Assembly: GCF_920984665.1 (NCBI RefSeq)
Contig: NZ_CAKLBP010000001.1
Span: 772,858 to 836,857 of the forward strand
Length of the DNA: 64,000 nucleotides
Reading direction: 5' to 3'
Source: Pedobacter sp. Leaf170
GTDB lineage: Bacteria > Bacteroidota > Bacteroidia > Sphingobacteriales > Sphingobacteriaceae
The number at the start of each line of letters is the position of its first letter. Position 1 is the stretch's first letter. The position numbers were made by a program, and so were the translations under genes. This document shows positions 31,080 to 40,366 of this stretch, piece by piece. Under the pieces are notes generated by a model that was not told where the DNA came from, did no database searches, and saw only the letters and a list, made by a program, of their open reading frames with translations.

Positions 31080-32228
31080 CTATTTGTTTTTTTTCTCTTT
31101 ATTCGTTTTCTGATTTGCATCAGTTTTTGGTTTCGTAGTTACCACAGGCTTTACAGTTGTAGTCTTTTTAACTTCTTCTTTCTTAGGCTCTGCTTTTTTA
31201 ACCTCAGGTTTTGCAATCACTTTTGGTTTTTCCTTTTCAGGCTCTTTTTTAATTACAGTTTTAGCAGGCTCGGGTTTTGTTGCAATTGGCTTTGAGGCTG
31301 CAGTGGTTTGTTTCTGTTCATCTGTACGCTCGTCCGCATCATCAGCCATCGATTTGCCGATTGCGGCTCTTACTAAAGAATCTGCAACTTTTCTACTAAT
31401 GCTTAAACTATCAACTGCGGTTAGTTTTCTATCCTGCTTTGCGATTAACGACGAATCACGTTTTTCGCAGATAATTTGGTTCGTATATTTTATATTGATG
31501 GTACGGTAGGTTTCCCAGCCAACCTGAGGCATCGCTTTTTTATAAAAAATCAAAAGATTTTTCATCTTGATATCTAGCGAATCGGCATTACCTAAAATGA
31601 TACGTTGGTTACCCACCCTTGGTATAAGTTCGATATCATTTTTTAAATCCACTGTAATTTGTTCGATTTGGTTATCCCAAAGGGTATCTCTTTTTATGTA
31701 CTGGGCCGTTTTATATAAATCTCTAGCCATCTGGGTTCTCAAAGTATCAACCCTTGTACCAAATACTTCCTGGATATTGCCTGTAGCAACAAGTACATTG
31801 GCTGTAAAGTTTGGCGAAATCGGCATTTTCAGTCCATCATTGTCAATATAAAAATCCTGGCCGCTATTATTTAAAATTCTTAAAACCGGCTGACGCTGCT
31901 TAATCTCGATATTCAGCACTCCATCCATATCTACAAAAACCTTTGCAAAGCCTATGTATGGGTTAGCCTGAAGTTTCTTTTCTATCTGATGAATGTTAAT
32001 CTGCTCTAAATTTCTGCCGACTAGAACACCCTGATCTTCACGTAAAATCTGGTCTACTTCTTCTCTCTCAATAAAATTATCAGCGCCCGGAATTAATATT
32101 TTAACATTTGTACATTTAACCGTTTGCTTTTTAACATTAATAAAACTTAAAAGCACCACCACGCCTACCAAGCCTACAAGCCAGGCAAACCCAGTAAAAA
32201 TTGTGCTCCAGTTTGTCCGATTAAACAT
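31080..32228 (-). CDS. ftsQ: Cell division protein FtsQ with long charged C-terminal tail
   Basis: Bitopic division protein with a short cytosolic N-terminus, one transmembrane helix (about 10-28), a POTRA domain (about 40-110) and a beta domain to about 265. The last 110 residues are Lys/Glu/Pro/Thr-rich (KEPEKEKPKVIAKPEVKKAE) and should lie in the periplasm. E. coli FtsQ is 276 residues and has no such tail. The ATG lies 8 bp inside the end of murC, so translation is probably coupled. Confidence 0.9.
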   Translation of the reverse strand: MFNRTNWSTIFTGFAWLVGLVGVVVLLSFINVKKQTVKCTNVKILIPGADNFIEREEVDQILREDQGVLVGRNLEQINIHQIEKKLQANPYIGFAKVFVDMDGVLNIEIKQRQPVLRILNNSGQDFYIDNDGLKMPISPNFTANVLVATGNIQEVFGTRVDTLRTQMARDLYKTAQYIKRDTLWDNQIEQITVDLKNDIELIPRVGNQRIILGNADSLDIKMKNLLIFYKKAMPQVGWETYRTINIKYTNQIICEKRDSSLIAKQDRKLTAVDSLSISRKVADSLVRAAIGKSMADDADERTDEQKQTTAASKPIATKPEPAKTVIKKEPEKEKPKVIAKPEVKKAEPKKEEVKKTTTVKPVVTTKPKTDANQKTNKEKKNK

Positions 32229-33576
32229 TGGTTAAAGTGTTTTTTATTGGCTCAATTAAAGTATCAATATCGCCTGCGCCAACAGTTAAAATCAGCTCGG
32301 GCTTTGTATTTTTTATATAGTTAACTACCGCATCTTTTTCAATTATCTTTTTATTTTCTAAGCTGATTTTGCTTAATAAAAAAGATGCATCTATGCCATC
32401 AATCGGTAATTCCCTTGCAGGATAAATGTCTAAAAGCAGTAATTCATCTGCGGTAGATAAAACCTTTGCAAATTCATCAGCAAAATCTCTTGTTCTGGTA
32501 AATAAGTGAGGCTGAAAAATTACTGTCAATTTCTTTTCAGGATATAATTGCCTAACCGCATCGAAGCAGGCTTTTAATTCTTCAGGATGATGCGCATAAT
32601 CATCAATATAAATCTGATTATTGTTGTTTACAATATACTCGAAACGACGTTTCACACCTTTAAAATTTGCCACGGCTGCTTTAATCTTTTCAGCATCAAT
32701 ACCAAGTTTTAAAGCAATTGCGATGGCCACAGTTGTATTGGCCACATTGTGTTTACCAGGCAACATCAGGCTTAAATCCTTTATTGTATGATGCCCATCT
32801 GCATAGTCAAATACGAACTTGTGTCCTTCAACCCTTAAATTTTCTGCTCTTGCTGTTGCAGAATTACTTACTGCATAACTAATAGAATTATCTAATGGTA
32901 AACCTTCGTGAGCGAACAAAATGCCATTTGGTTTTAACTGACCAGCAAACAAATGGAAAGATTCTTCCAATTGGCTTTTATCCCCATAAATATCTAAATG
33001 GTCGGCATCCATAGAAGTGATTACCGCTACATCAGGATGCAAGGTTAGGAAAGACCTGTCATATTCATCGGCCTCTACAACCACAACATTATTGTTTCCA
33101 AATAATACGTTGCTGTTATAGTTACTGGTAATGCCACCTAAAAAAGCAGTACAATCATAGCCAGTATCTTTTAATAAATGCGCTACTATTGATGAGGTAG
33201 TTGTTTTACCATGCGTACCGGCAACAGCAATACAAAACATACCCTTGCTGATAATGCCTAAAACTTCAGAACGTTTTTTTAAGCTGAAACCCTTATCAAT
33301 GAAATGATTTAATATTTCTGAATGTTTAGGAATTGCAGGTGTGTAAACCACCAAACTATCATCGTTCTTATTTAAAAATGAAGAGGGTAAAGTGGAAATT
33401 TCATCTAAATAGGAAATTGAAATACCTTCAAGTTCCAAAGTTTCGGTTAGCTTGGTTCTGGTTTTATCATAACCACAAACAGTTAAACCTCGTTTAGCAA
33501 AATAACGGGCAAGCGCACTCATACCGATGCCACCGATACCTACGAAATAAACCCTATTTATTTTACTTAATTCCAT
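32221..33576 (-). CDS. murC: UDP-N-acetylmuramate-L-alanine ligase
   Basis: Adds L-alanine to UDP-MurNAc, the first amino acid of the peptidoglycan stem peptide, using ATP. The 451-residue protein has an N-terminal UDP-binding Rossmann motif GIGGIGMSALA, the Mur-ligase P-loop AGTHGKTTTSS, EADEYDRSF and the C-terminal HHPEELKA segment typical of MurC. It sits between murG and ftsQ and overlaps the latter by 8 bp. Confidence 0.96.
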   Translation of the reverse strand: MELSKINRVYFVGIGGIGMSALARYFAKRGLTVCGYDKTRTKLTETLELEGISISYLDEISTLPSSFLNKNDDSLVVYTPAIPKHSEILNHFIDKGFSLKKRSEVLGIISKGMFCIAVAGTHGKTTTSSIVAHLLKDTGYDCTAFLGGITSNYNSNVLFGNNNVVVVEADEYDRSFLTLHPDVAVITSMDADHLDIYGDKSQLEESFHLFAGQLKPNGILFAHEGLPLDNSISYAVSNSATARAENLRVEGHKFVFDYADGHHTIKDLSLMLPGKHNVANTTVAIAIALKLGIDAEKIKAAVANFKGVKRRFEYIVNNNNQIYIDDYAHHPEELKACFDAVRQLYPEKKLTVIFQPHLFTRTRDFADEFAKVLSTADELLLLDIYPARELPIDGIDASFLLSKISLENKKIIEKDAVVNYIKNTKPELILTVGAGDIDTLIEPIKNTLTNV

Positions 33577-33636
33577 GCTTTGATTTATGTTTTTTGAATA
33601 ACCACTTACAACAATTAGATGTTATAAATGTGATTC

Positions 33637-34752
33637 TTAATTCCTTGTTTCTTTTATCAGTTTTAATACTTCTTTAGCAATAATTTCATCTGCCATTGGC
33701 AGCGCCATCTTCCCTATATTGTTCGCCAGTATTTCGCTATTTTCTTTATCATTTAATAGCTTTAAAGCTTCTGTAACTAAAGTATCTTCAGCAGAACGGT
33801 CGTTTATAAGCATTGCAGCATTATTTTTTACGAGCGCTAAAGCATTTTTTGTTTGATGATCTTCTGCAACATTTGGCGATGGCACCAAAATCACCGGTTT
33901 CTTAATCATACAAAGCTCGGCTATGGTTCCTGCGCCAGCCCTGCTGATAATTAAATCTGCAGCAGCGTAAGCTAAATCCATTCTGTTTAAAAACTCTAAA
34001 ATCCTCACATTTGGATGATAGTTTAAACCCAGGCGTTCGATAATGCCTTTATAATAAAACTTACCCGTTTGCCAGATTACCTGAACATCTTGTGCTAGGA
34101 TTTCCGGTAAATGCTTTTCAATCGCCTTATTTAAAGTTCCGGCACCTAAACTTCCGCCGGTTATTAATATGGTTTTTTTCTGCGGATCGAGTTTTAAAAG
34201 CTCAGCACCTGAATAATGCTTTCCTTTAATATCCACCACTTCTCCCCTTACCGGATTTCCGGTTTTCAAAATCCTGTCTGCCGGAAAGAAAGCATCCATG
34301 TCATCAAATGCAACACATATTTTTGAAGCCTTTTTACCTAACCATTTGTTGGTTACACCTGCGTAAGAATTTTGCTCCTGTATTAAATAAGGAATCCCTT
34401 TTAACGATGCCGCATACAACAAAGGTCCGGATGCATAACCACCCACGCCTACTACAGCATCGGGCTTAAAATCATTAATCAATTGCATCGCTTTGCTTAC
34501 ACTACCCAAAACCTTAAAGGGCAAAGCCAGGTTTTTCATAATAGAGCCACGTTGAATACCACTAATGTTTAAGCCTACAATTTTATATCCGGCAGCAGGA
34601 ACTTTTTCCATTTCCATCCGACCGTTTGCACCCACAAATAAAATTTCACAAGCAGGCACAATGCGTTTTAGCGCATTGGCAATGGCAACGGCGGGAAAAA
34701 TGTGCCCGCCTGTGCCACCTCCTGATATGATAATTTTTGGGGAATTATTCAT
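33637..34752 (-). CDS. murG: Undecaprenyl-PP-MurNAc-pentapeptide GlcNAc transferase
   Basis: Transfers GlcNAc to lipid I to make lipid II at the inner face of the membrane. The GT28 protein of 371 residues has the N-terminal glycine loop GGGTGGHIFPA, GVGGYASGP, the QEQNSYAG segment and GGSLGAGTLN near the domain hinge. It follows ftsW across a 131-bp gap holding an inserted REP-like repeat. Confidence 0.96.
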   Translation of the reverse strand: MNNSPKIIISGGGTGGHIFPAVAIANALKRIVPACEILFVGANGRMEMEKVPAAGYKIVGLNISGIQRGSIMKNLALPFKVLGSVSKAMQLINDFKPDAVVGVGGYASGPLLYAASLKGIPYLIQEQNSYAGVTNKWLGKKASKICVAFDDMDAFFPADRILKTGNPVRGEVVDIKGKHYSGAELLKLDPQKKTILITGGSLGAGTLNKAIEKHLPEILAQDVQVIWQTGKFYYKGIIERLGLNYHPNVRILEFLNRMDLAYAAADLIISRAGAGTIAELCMIKKPVILVPSPNVAEDHQTKNALALVKNNAAMLINDRSAEDTLVTEALKLLNDKENSEILANNIGKMALPMADEIIAKEVLKLIKETRN

Positions 34753-34785
34753 TTGTTATATTTAATTATTTTAAGATTACTGTTC

Positions 34786-34877
34786 CGTCATTGCAAAGCA
34801 CGAAGCAATCTCTTTCTATTTATCTTTTTATTAATATTTCTACAAATTGGGTCGTTATGCTTCCTCGCATTGACGAC
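34786..34877. repeat. REP-like inverted repeat between ftsW and murG
   Basis: The left element GTCATTGCAAAGCACGAAGC (34787-34806) continues as AATC. The right element (34850-34877) carries the complementary pattern, with TGCTTCCTCGCATTGACGAC. Both resemble the dispersed GTCATTGCGAGGxxCGAAGCAATC element of many bacterial genomes. The two form a large imperfect hairpin in the RNA. Confidence 0.7.
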
Positions 34878-34883
34878 TTTCCT

Positions 34884-36077
34884 TTAACCCATCGCTGGGA
34901 TTTCTCCAACAATAACCTTATTGCTTATTTTTTCTTTATCGGGTGTTGCTTTACCTAAAACGTTCTCTTCAACATCGCGGCTAACGCTTAATATAATTCC
35001 AAAGGCCACACTTGTAAATATCATCGATGTACCACCCATACTTACTAATGGTAATGGAACACCTGTTACCGGACCTAAACCAACTGCTACCGCCATGTTT
35101 GCAAAGGCCTGAATGGTTAAACTAAAGCTTAAGCCTGCGGCAAGTAAAGCGCCGAATGCTTTGGGCGCCTTGGTTACAATTTTTATACATCGATATAAAA
35201 GCACCAGGTAAAGCATCATAATCACAATTCCCCCTAACGTTCCCCATTCTTCAATAATAATGGCAAAAATAAAATCAGAGTAAGGGTGTGGAAGGAAATT
35301 ACGCTGTGTGCTGTTACCTGGTCCTTTACCAAAAACACCGCCGGTTGCCAAAGCAATTTTTGCCTGGTCGGCTTGAAAACTTTTATCAGAATGCACCAAT
35401 TCCGGATGCAAAAATGTTTTAATACGCGATTTATAAGTTTCACTCCTCGGACCTAAAAAACCAACAAGTAATAATAAGACCAAACCACCTGCACAAACAA
35501 TAGAGATTTGCTTGATGCTAATTCTGCCAATAATTAAAAGCAAAATACTTACGCCAAAAAGCATTAAAGCGGTTGACATATTTGCCAGGGCAATTAAAAC
35601 AAAAACCGAACAAACCGAAGCCATAATCGGAATAAAAGACTCTTTTAAATCCTTGATATTTTCCTGCTTTTTGGTGAGCATTCGGGCTAAAAAGGTTATC
35701 AAAGCCAGTTTAGCTAAATCGGAGGTTTGAAAGGTTAAGCCAATAACCGGAATTTTAACCCAACGCGATGCATCATTTAAATTTGTACCAAATATTAAAG
35801 TGTATAACAATAATGGTATGGTTACAATCATCAAAATTTTGGATATGCCGGCGTAATACCTATAATCTAATAAGTGAGAAATGTAAATCATTCCAATACC
35901 CAGCAAAACAAAAATTAAGTGTTTTGTTAATAAAAGCTTTTCTACTGCTTCACCTTTTTTGTAGGCCAATGTACCTGTAGCGCTGTAAACAGCCATTACA
36001 GATATTAGCGAAAGCAGGATGATGATTAACCAAATCCATCTATCGCCTTTTGTTTTATTTAGTAGAGCTTGCAACAT
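34884..36077 (-). CDS. ftsW: Lipid II polymerase / division protein FtsW (SEDS)
   Basis: SEDS-family glycosyltransferase of the septum, an integral membrane protein with about ten transmembrane helices. The 397-residue length is normal. Family signatures are GPGNSTQRNFLPHPYSDFIF (large periplasmic loop) and TGVPLPLVSMGGTSM near the C-terminus. Its partner transpeptidase FtsI is encoded upstream in the same cluster. The cluster position between murD and murG distinguishes it from RodA. Confidence 0.95.
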   Translation of the reverse strand: MLQALLNKTKGDRWIWLIIILLSLISVMAVYSATGTLAYKKGEAVEKLLLTKHLIFVLLGIGMIYISHLLDYRYYAGISKILMIVTIPLLLYTLIFGTNLNDASRWVKIPVIGLTFQTSDLAKLALITFLARMLTKKQENIKDLKESFIPIMASVCSVFVLIALANMSTALMLFGVSILLLIIGRISIKQISIVCAGGLVLLLLVGFLGPRSETYKSRIKTFLHPELVHSDKSFQADQAKIALATGGVFGKGPGNSTQRNFLPHPYSDFIFAIIIEEWGTLGGIVIMMLYLVLLYRCIKIVTKAPKAFGALLAAGLSFSLTIQAFANMAVAVGLGPVTGVPLPLVSMGGTSMIFTSVAFGIILSVSRDVEENVLGKATPDKEKISNKVIVGEIPAMG

Positions 36078-36092
36078 ACCGTTAACCTCCTT

Positions 36093-37481
36093 CTATAATT
36101 CTTTTACTGCCGCTTTAAACTGATTGCCGCGGTCTTCATAATTTTTGAACAAATCGAAGCTTGCACATGCCGGTGATAATAAAACAGCATCGCCACGTTT
36201 TGCAAGGTGGAAAGCAATTTGTGCGGCTTCCTCAGCTGAAAAAGTGTTTACAATAACTTCCACATCATCTTCAAAAGCATCGTGAATACGTTTATTATCT
36301 TTACCTAAACATACAATCGCTTTCACTTTGCTTTTAACCAAATCTTTAAGCATGCTGTAATCATTGCCTTTATCTACGCCACCCATTATCAAAACCACAT
36401 CAGTTGTCATGCTTTCTAAAGCATACCATGTAGAATTAACATTAGTTGCTTTACTATCGTTGATGAAATCAATTCCAGAGATTTTGGCCACATGCTCAAG
36501 GCGGTGTTCAATATTTTTGAAATTGCCCATACTCTCACGAATAGAATCATTTCTTAACTCTAAAACTTTAGCTACAATGCCCGAAGCCATAGAGTTGTAA
36601 ATGTTATGCTTGCCTTGTAAGGCTAATTCTGTAATAGACATGGCTAGTTCGTTATTTGGTTCAATGTGTATGTGTATTGTATTATTTACTAAATCAGCAC
36701 CGTTTTCTACCTCATTAATAATAGAAAAAGTGTAGGTTTTAGCGAGTGGTTGTACGCTCTGTAATGCCTTTAATGTTTCCTCATCATCAGCGCAGTAAAT
36801 AAATGTATCTGCAGTGGATTGATTTTGAATGATGCGCATTTTGGAGGCAGCATAATTTTCAAGCTTGTAATCGTATCTATCTAAATGGTCGGGTGTGATG
36901 TTCAGCAATACAGCTATATCAGCTTTGAAATCAAACATATCATCCAGCATAAAGCTTGAAATCTCCAACACATACCAATCAAAATTTTCTGTTGCAACTT
37001 GTGCTGCAAAACTTTGTCCGATGTTACCTGCTAAGCCAACATTTAAACCTGCATTTTTTAAGATGTGATAAGTAAGTAAACTGGTCGTCGACTTACCGTT
37101 TGAACCGGTAATGCAAACGGTTTTAGCTTTAGTATATCGCTTTGCAAATTCAATCTCAGAAATAACCGGAATGCCTGATGCAACCAATTTTTTAATAATT
37201 GGCGCCGAAGGTGGAATGCCGGGGCTTTTAATCACCTGATTTGCATTTAAAATAAGTTCTTCTGTGTGCTGCTCCGATTCAAATGGAACAGCTATCTTTT
37301 GAAGCTCGGCTTGGTATTTATCAGCAATAACACCAAAATCTGAAACAAAAACATCGAAACCTTGCTGTTGGGCAAGTTTAGCTGCACCAACTCCGCTTTC
37401 GCCTGCACCCAAAATTACAACACGACCCAGCCCTGCCATTGCTGAGGGAGTAGTATTGGTTGTATTTTGATTAGTGCTCAT
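36093..37481 (-). CDS. murD: UDP-N-acetylmuramoylalanine-D-glutamate ligase
   Basis: Adds D-glutamate to UDP-MurNAc-L-Ala. The 462-residue Mur ligase has an N-terminal domain with LGAGESGVGAAKLA, the P-loop CITGSNGKSTT, LNITPDHLDRYD and a C-terminal LLSPACASFDLFKNYEDRG segment characteristic of MurD. It is 113 bp downstream of mraY, the gap containing a heptad repeat array, and 15 bp upstream of ftsW. Confidence 0.96.
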   Translation of the reverse strand: MSTNQNTTNTTPSAMAGLGRVVILGAGESGVGAAKLAQQQGFDVFVSDFGVIADKYQAELQKIAVPFESEQHTEELILNANQVIKSPGIPPSAPIIKKLVASGIPVISEIEFAKRYTKAKTVCITGSNGKSTTSLLTYHILKNAGLNVGLAGNIGQSFAAQVATENFDWYVLEISSFMLDDMFDFKADIAVLLNITPDHLDRYDYKLENYAASKMRIIQNQSTADTFIYCADDEETLKALQSVQPLAKTYTFSIINEVENGADLVNNTIHIHIEPNNELAMSITELALQGKHNIYNSMASGIVAKVLELRNDSIRESMGNFKNIEHRLEHVAKISGIDFINDSKATNVNSTWYALESMTTDVVLIMGGVDKGNDYSMLKDLVKSKVKAIVCLGKDNKRIHDAFEDDVEVIVNTFSAEEAAQIAFHLAKRGDAVLLSPACASFDLFKNYEDRGNQFKAAVKEL

Positions 37482-37522
37482 TTTTAATTCTTTTATTAAA
37501 CCACCTAAGACACCTTAGATAG

Positions 37523-37590
37523 ACTTTTTACTTTCGACTTATTACTTTGTACTTTCTACTTTAAACTTTCAACTCTTCACTTTCCACTTA
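37523..37590. repeat. Array of 9 heptads (ACTTTNN) between mraY and murD
   Basis: Consecutive 7-bp units beginning ACTTTTT, ACTTTCG, ACTTATT, ACTTTGT, ACTTTCT and ending ACTTTCC plus ACTTA. It stops 5 bp before the mraY stop codon (37595, minus strand). Unit, phase and final ACTTTCC-ACTTA match the array at 254-313. It lies inside an essential operon and should be transcribed. Confidence 0.85.
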
Positions 37591-37594
37591 ATCC

Positions 37595-38842
37595 CTATCT
37601 CAACTTCAAGGTTACAATCGTCATGATGGCGAGCATAATGCCTATAATCCAGAAGCGGGTAACAATTTTTGCTTCGTGATAGCCCTTTTTCTGGTAATGG
37701 TGATGCAAAGGCGACATCAGGAAAATCCTCCGGCCTTCGCCAAATTTCTTTTTTGTGTATTTGAAATAAGATACCTGCATAATTACTGAAACCAGTTCTA
37801 TCAAAAACACACCACAAAGGATTGGAATCAAAAGTTCTTTACGAATCATAATCGCGAAAGAAGCGATAATTCCACCGATGGCTAAACTGCCGGTATCGCC
37901 CATAAAAACCTGAGCCGGATAAGAGTTATACCAAAGAAAGCCAACACAAGCACCTACAAATGCACCGGCAAAAATCATCAGCTCGCCCGAATTCGGGATG
38001 TACATAATGTTCAGATAATCAGCAAAACCGGTATTTCCGGAAACGTAGGCTAAAATACCCAGGGTTGTACCAATAACGGCCGATGTACCAGTGGCAAGCC
38101 CATCAATACCATCTGTAATATTTGCTCCGTTTGATACCGCAGTAATGATAAACACAGTAAAAGCTAAGAATACCAGAAATGCATATTTTTCATATCCCGT
38201 TCCTAAAAACTTAAGTACTTTGGCATAATCAAACTCATTATTTTTATAAAAGGGAATATTGGTTTTAGTTGATTTAACATCCTGCGTATAGTAAAAGGTT
38301 TCTCCTTTTTGGCGCAACACCATTGGCACAGAAGAGGTGTTTTTTACATCATCTTTAACCGTTTGGCGAACCACAATATTCGGGTGAAAATACATGGTAC
38401 AACCTACAATTATACCCAAACCCACCTGACCAACAACTTTAAATCTTCCGGCTAAACCTTCTTTATTTTTTTTAAAAACCTTGATGTAATCATCCAGAAA
38501 ACCAATTGCTCCCATCCAGATGGTGGTAATAATCATTAGGATAACATACACGTTTGCGATGTTTGCAAATAACAATGTTGGAATTAAAATACCAAGCAGA
38601 ATAATGATTCCACCCATAGTAGGCGTACCTTGTTTTTGCATTTGGCCTTCAAGCCCTAAATTTCTTACCGTTTCGCCAACTTGTTTAGTGTGCAGGTAAT
38701 CAATTAATCTACGACCGTAAACAGTTGTGATAATCAGCGATAAAATAATGGAAACAGAGGCACGGAAAGTAATGTACTGAAACAACCTTAATCCAGGAAT
38801 ATCGTAATGCTTATGCAGGTATTCGAATAATAAATATAACAT
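37595..38842 (-). CDS. mraY: Phospho-MurNAc-pentapeptide transferase
   Basis: Moves phospho-MurNAc-pentapeptide from UDP to undecaprenyl phosphate, forming lipid I in the cytoplasmic membrane. It is a polytopic protein of 415 residues with about ten helices. Conserved motifs are [16 protein letters not shown] (Asp pair), [15 protein letters not shown] and the C-terminal [11 protein letters not shown] histidine loop. It is longer than the E. coli protein (360) mainly through a periplasmic insert at about 150-200. Its ATG overlaps the murE stop (TAATG), implying coupling. murF, which is found between them in many bacteria, is absent here. Confidence 0.96.
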   Translation of the reverse strand: MLYLLFEYLHKHYDIPGLRLFQYITFRASVSIILSLIITTVYGRRLIDYLHTKQVGETVRNLGLEGQMQKQGTPTMGGIIILLGILIPTLLFANIANVYVILMIITTIWMGAIGFLDDYIKVFKKNKEGLAGRFKVVGQVGLGIIVGCTMYFHPNIVVRQTVKDDVKNTSSVPMVLRQKGETFYYTQDVKSTKTNIPFYKNNEFDYAKVLKFLGTGYEKYAFLVFLAFTVFIITAVSNGANITDGIDGLATGTSAVIGTTLGILAYVSGNTGFADYLNIMYIPNSGELMIFAGAFVGACVGFLWYNSYPAQVFMGDTGSLAIGGIIASFAIMIRKELLIPILCGVFLIELVSVIMQVSYFKYTKKKFGEGRRIFLMSPLHHHYQKKGYHEAKIVTRFWIIGIMLAIMTIVTLKLR

Positions 38843-40299
38843 TAGCGGCGAAGGTTAAATTGTTCAAGTAATATTTCCTTATCATCAAAGTGGTTTCTTA
38901 CACCATTTATTTCCTGGTATTTTTCGTGTCCTTTTCCGGCAATCAAAATAATATCTCCGCTTTGTGCTAAATGGCAAGCCGTTTTTATAGCTTCCTTTCT
39001 ATCCAAAATGGATAAGGTTTTACGTTTGTTACTTGGCGAAACACCAACTTCCATATCATCAATTATGCTTTGCGGATTTTCAGTACGTGGATTATCGGAA
39101 GTAAGGATAACTTTATCGCTCCAATCACAGGCAACCTGAGCCATTATTGGTCGCTTGGTTTTATCTCTGTCGCCACCGCAACCTATAACAGTAATCACCT
39201 GTTCATTTCCCTTTCTAATGTCAGCAATGGTATTCAAGACATTTTGTACAGCATCCGGAGTATGTGCATAATCAACAATTCCGATTATTTTATCATCAGA
39301 AACGATATAATCAAAACGACCTTCAGCCCCGGTTAAACGGCTTAAAAGTGTTAAAACCTTTAATTTATCTTGCTCTAATAAAATTGCTGTACCATAAACC
39401 GCCAGTAAATTATAGGCGTTGAACGAACCGATTAATTTGAAATAAACATCTTCATTATCAATATCCAAATGCAAACCAGCGAAACCGTTTTCAACTATTT
39501 TAGCTTTAAAATCGGCAAGTTGTTTAAGCGCATAGGTTTTTTTATGAGCTTTGGTATTTTGTAACATCACCATACCGTTTTTATCATCAATATTGGTTAA
39601 TGCAAAAGCAGATTTAGGCAGCATGTCGAAAAATGTTTTCTTTGCCTTTAAATAAGCATCGAAAGTTTTGTGAAAATCTAAATGGTCATGCGTAAGGTTA
39701 GAAAACACTCCCCCCGAAAAGGTTAAACCCTCAATTCTGTGCTGCGAAACTGCATGGGAGCTTACTTCCATAAAACAATAATCGCAGCCCGCATCTACCA
39801 TATCTTTTAACAAATGATTTAATGCGACCGGGTTTGGAGTAGTATGTGTAGATGGAACAACTGTATTATTCACGAAATTTTCAACCGTAGAAATTAAGCC
39901 GGTTTTGTAACCTAAATCTTTAAACAGCTTATATAATATTGTAGCAATTGTTGTTTTACCGTTGGTACCGGTAATGCCTACTAGCTTAAGTTCTTTTGAC
40001 GGATTACCGTAAAAATTGCCCGCCATAATGCCCAAAGCAACTGAAGTATTATCTACTTTAACATAGGTAACACTGTAATCTTCAATTTCCGGCAGGTTTT
40101 CGCAGATGATAACTGCTGCACCCTGAGATACCGTTTGACTAATATACTGATGACCATCTGCCGCCGTGCCAACGATTGCAAAAAACACATCATCTTTAGC
40201 AACTTTACGCGAATCAAAATTAAGTGCAGCAATTTCCCTATCGGTTTTGCCAACCAATTCTTTAATCGTTACACCATATAATAAATCCTGTAATTGCAT
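38842..40299 (-). CDS. murE: UDP-MurNAc-tripeptide synthetase, meso-DAP type
   Basis: Adds the third stem residue to UDP-MurNAc-Ala-Glu. The P-loop is [15 protein letters not shown], and the specificity motif DNPRTENP (DNPR) indicates meso-diaminopimelate rather than lysine, consistent with dapA in this window. I chose ATG 40299 (485 residues, N-terminus [10 protein letters not shown]). The longer frame from TTG 40353 adds 18 residues unlike the family. It follows ftsI by 67 bp. Confidence 0.95.
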   Translation of the reverse strand: MQLQDLLYGVTIKELVGKTDREIAALNFDSRKVAKDDVFFAIVGTAADGHQYISQTVSQGAAVIICENLPEIEDYSVTYVKVDNTSVALGIMAGNFYGNPSKELKLVGITGTNGKTTIATILYKLFKDLGYKTGLISTVENFVNNTVVPSTHTTPNPVALNHLLKDMVDAGCDYCFMEVSSHAVSQHRIEGLTFSGGVFSNLTHDHLDFHKTFDAYLKAKKTFFDMLPKSAFALTNIDDKNGMVMLQNTKAHKKTYALKQLADFKAKIVENGFAGLHLDIDNEDVYFKLIGSFNAYNLLAVYGTAILLEQDKLKVLTLLSRLTGAEGRFDYIVSDDKIIGIVDYAHTPDAVQNVLNTIADIRKGNEQVITVIGCGGDRDKTKRPIMAQVACDWSDKVILTSDNPRTENPQSIIDDMEVGVSPSNKRKTLSILDRKEAIKTACHLAQSGDIILIAGKGHEKYQEINGVRNHFDDKEILLEQFNLRR

Positions 40300-40366
40300 A
40301 TATTTTATTTTTGAATGATTGAAATCTGTGGACTCAAAGTCCTGAAATCCCAATCAGTCTTATATT

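Noticed and set aside
40300..40353. Extended N-terminus of MurE from a TTG codon
   Set aside because: The 18 extra residues do not fit the family, and ATG 40299 gives the normal N-terminus.
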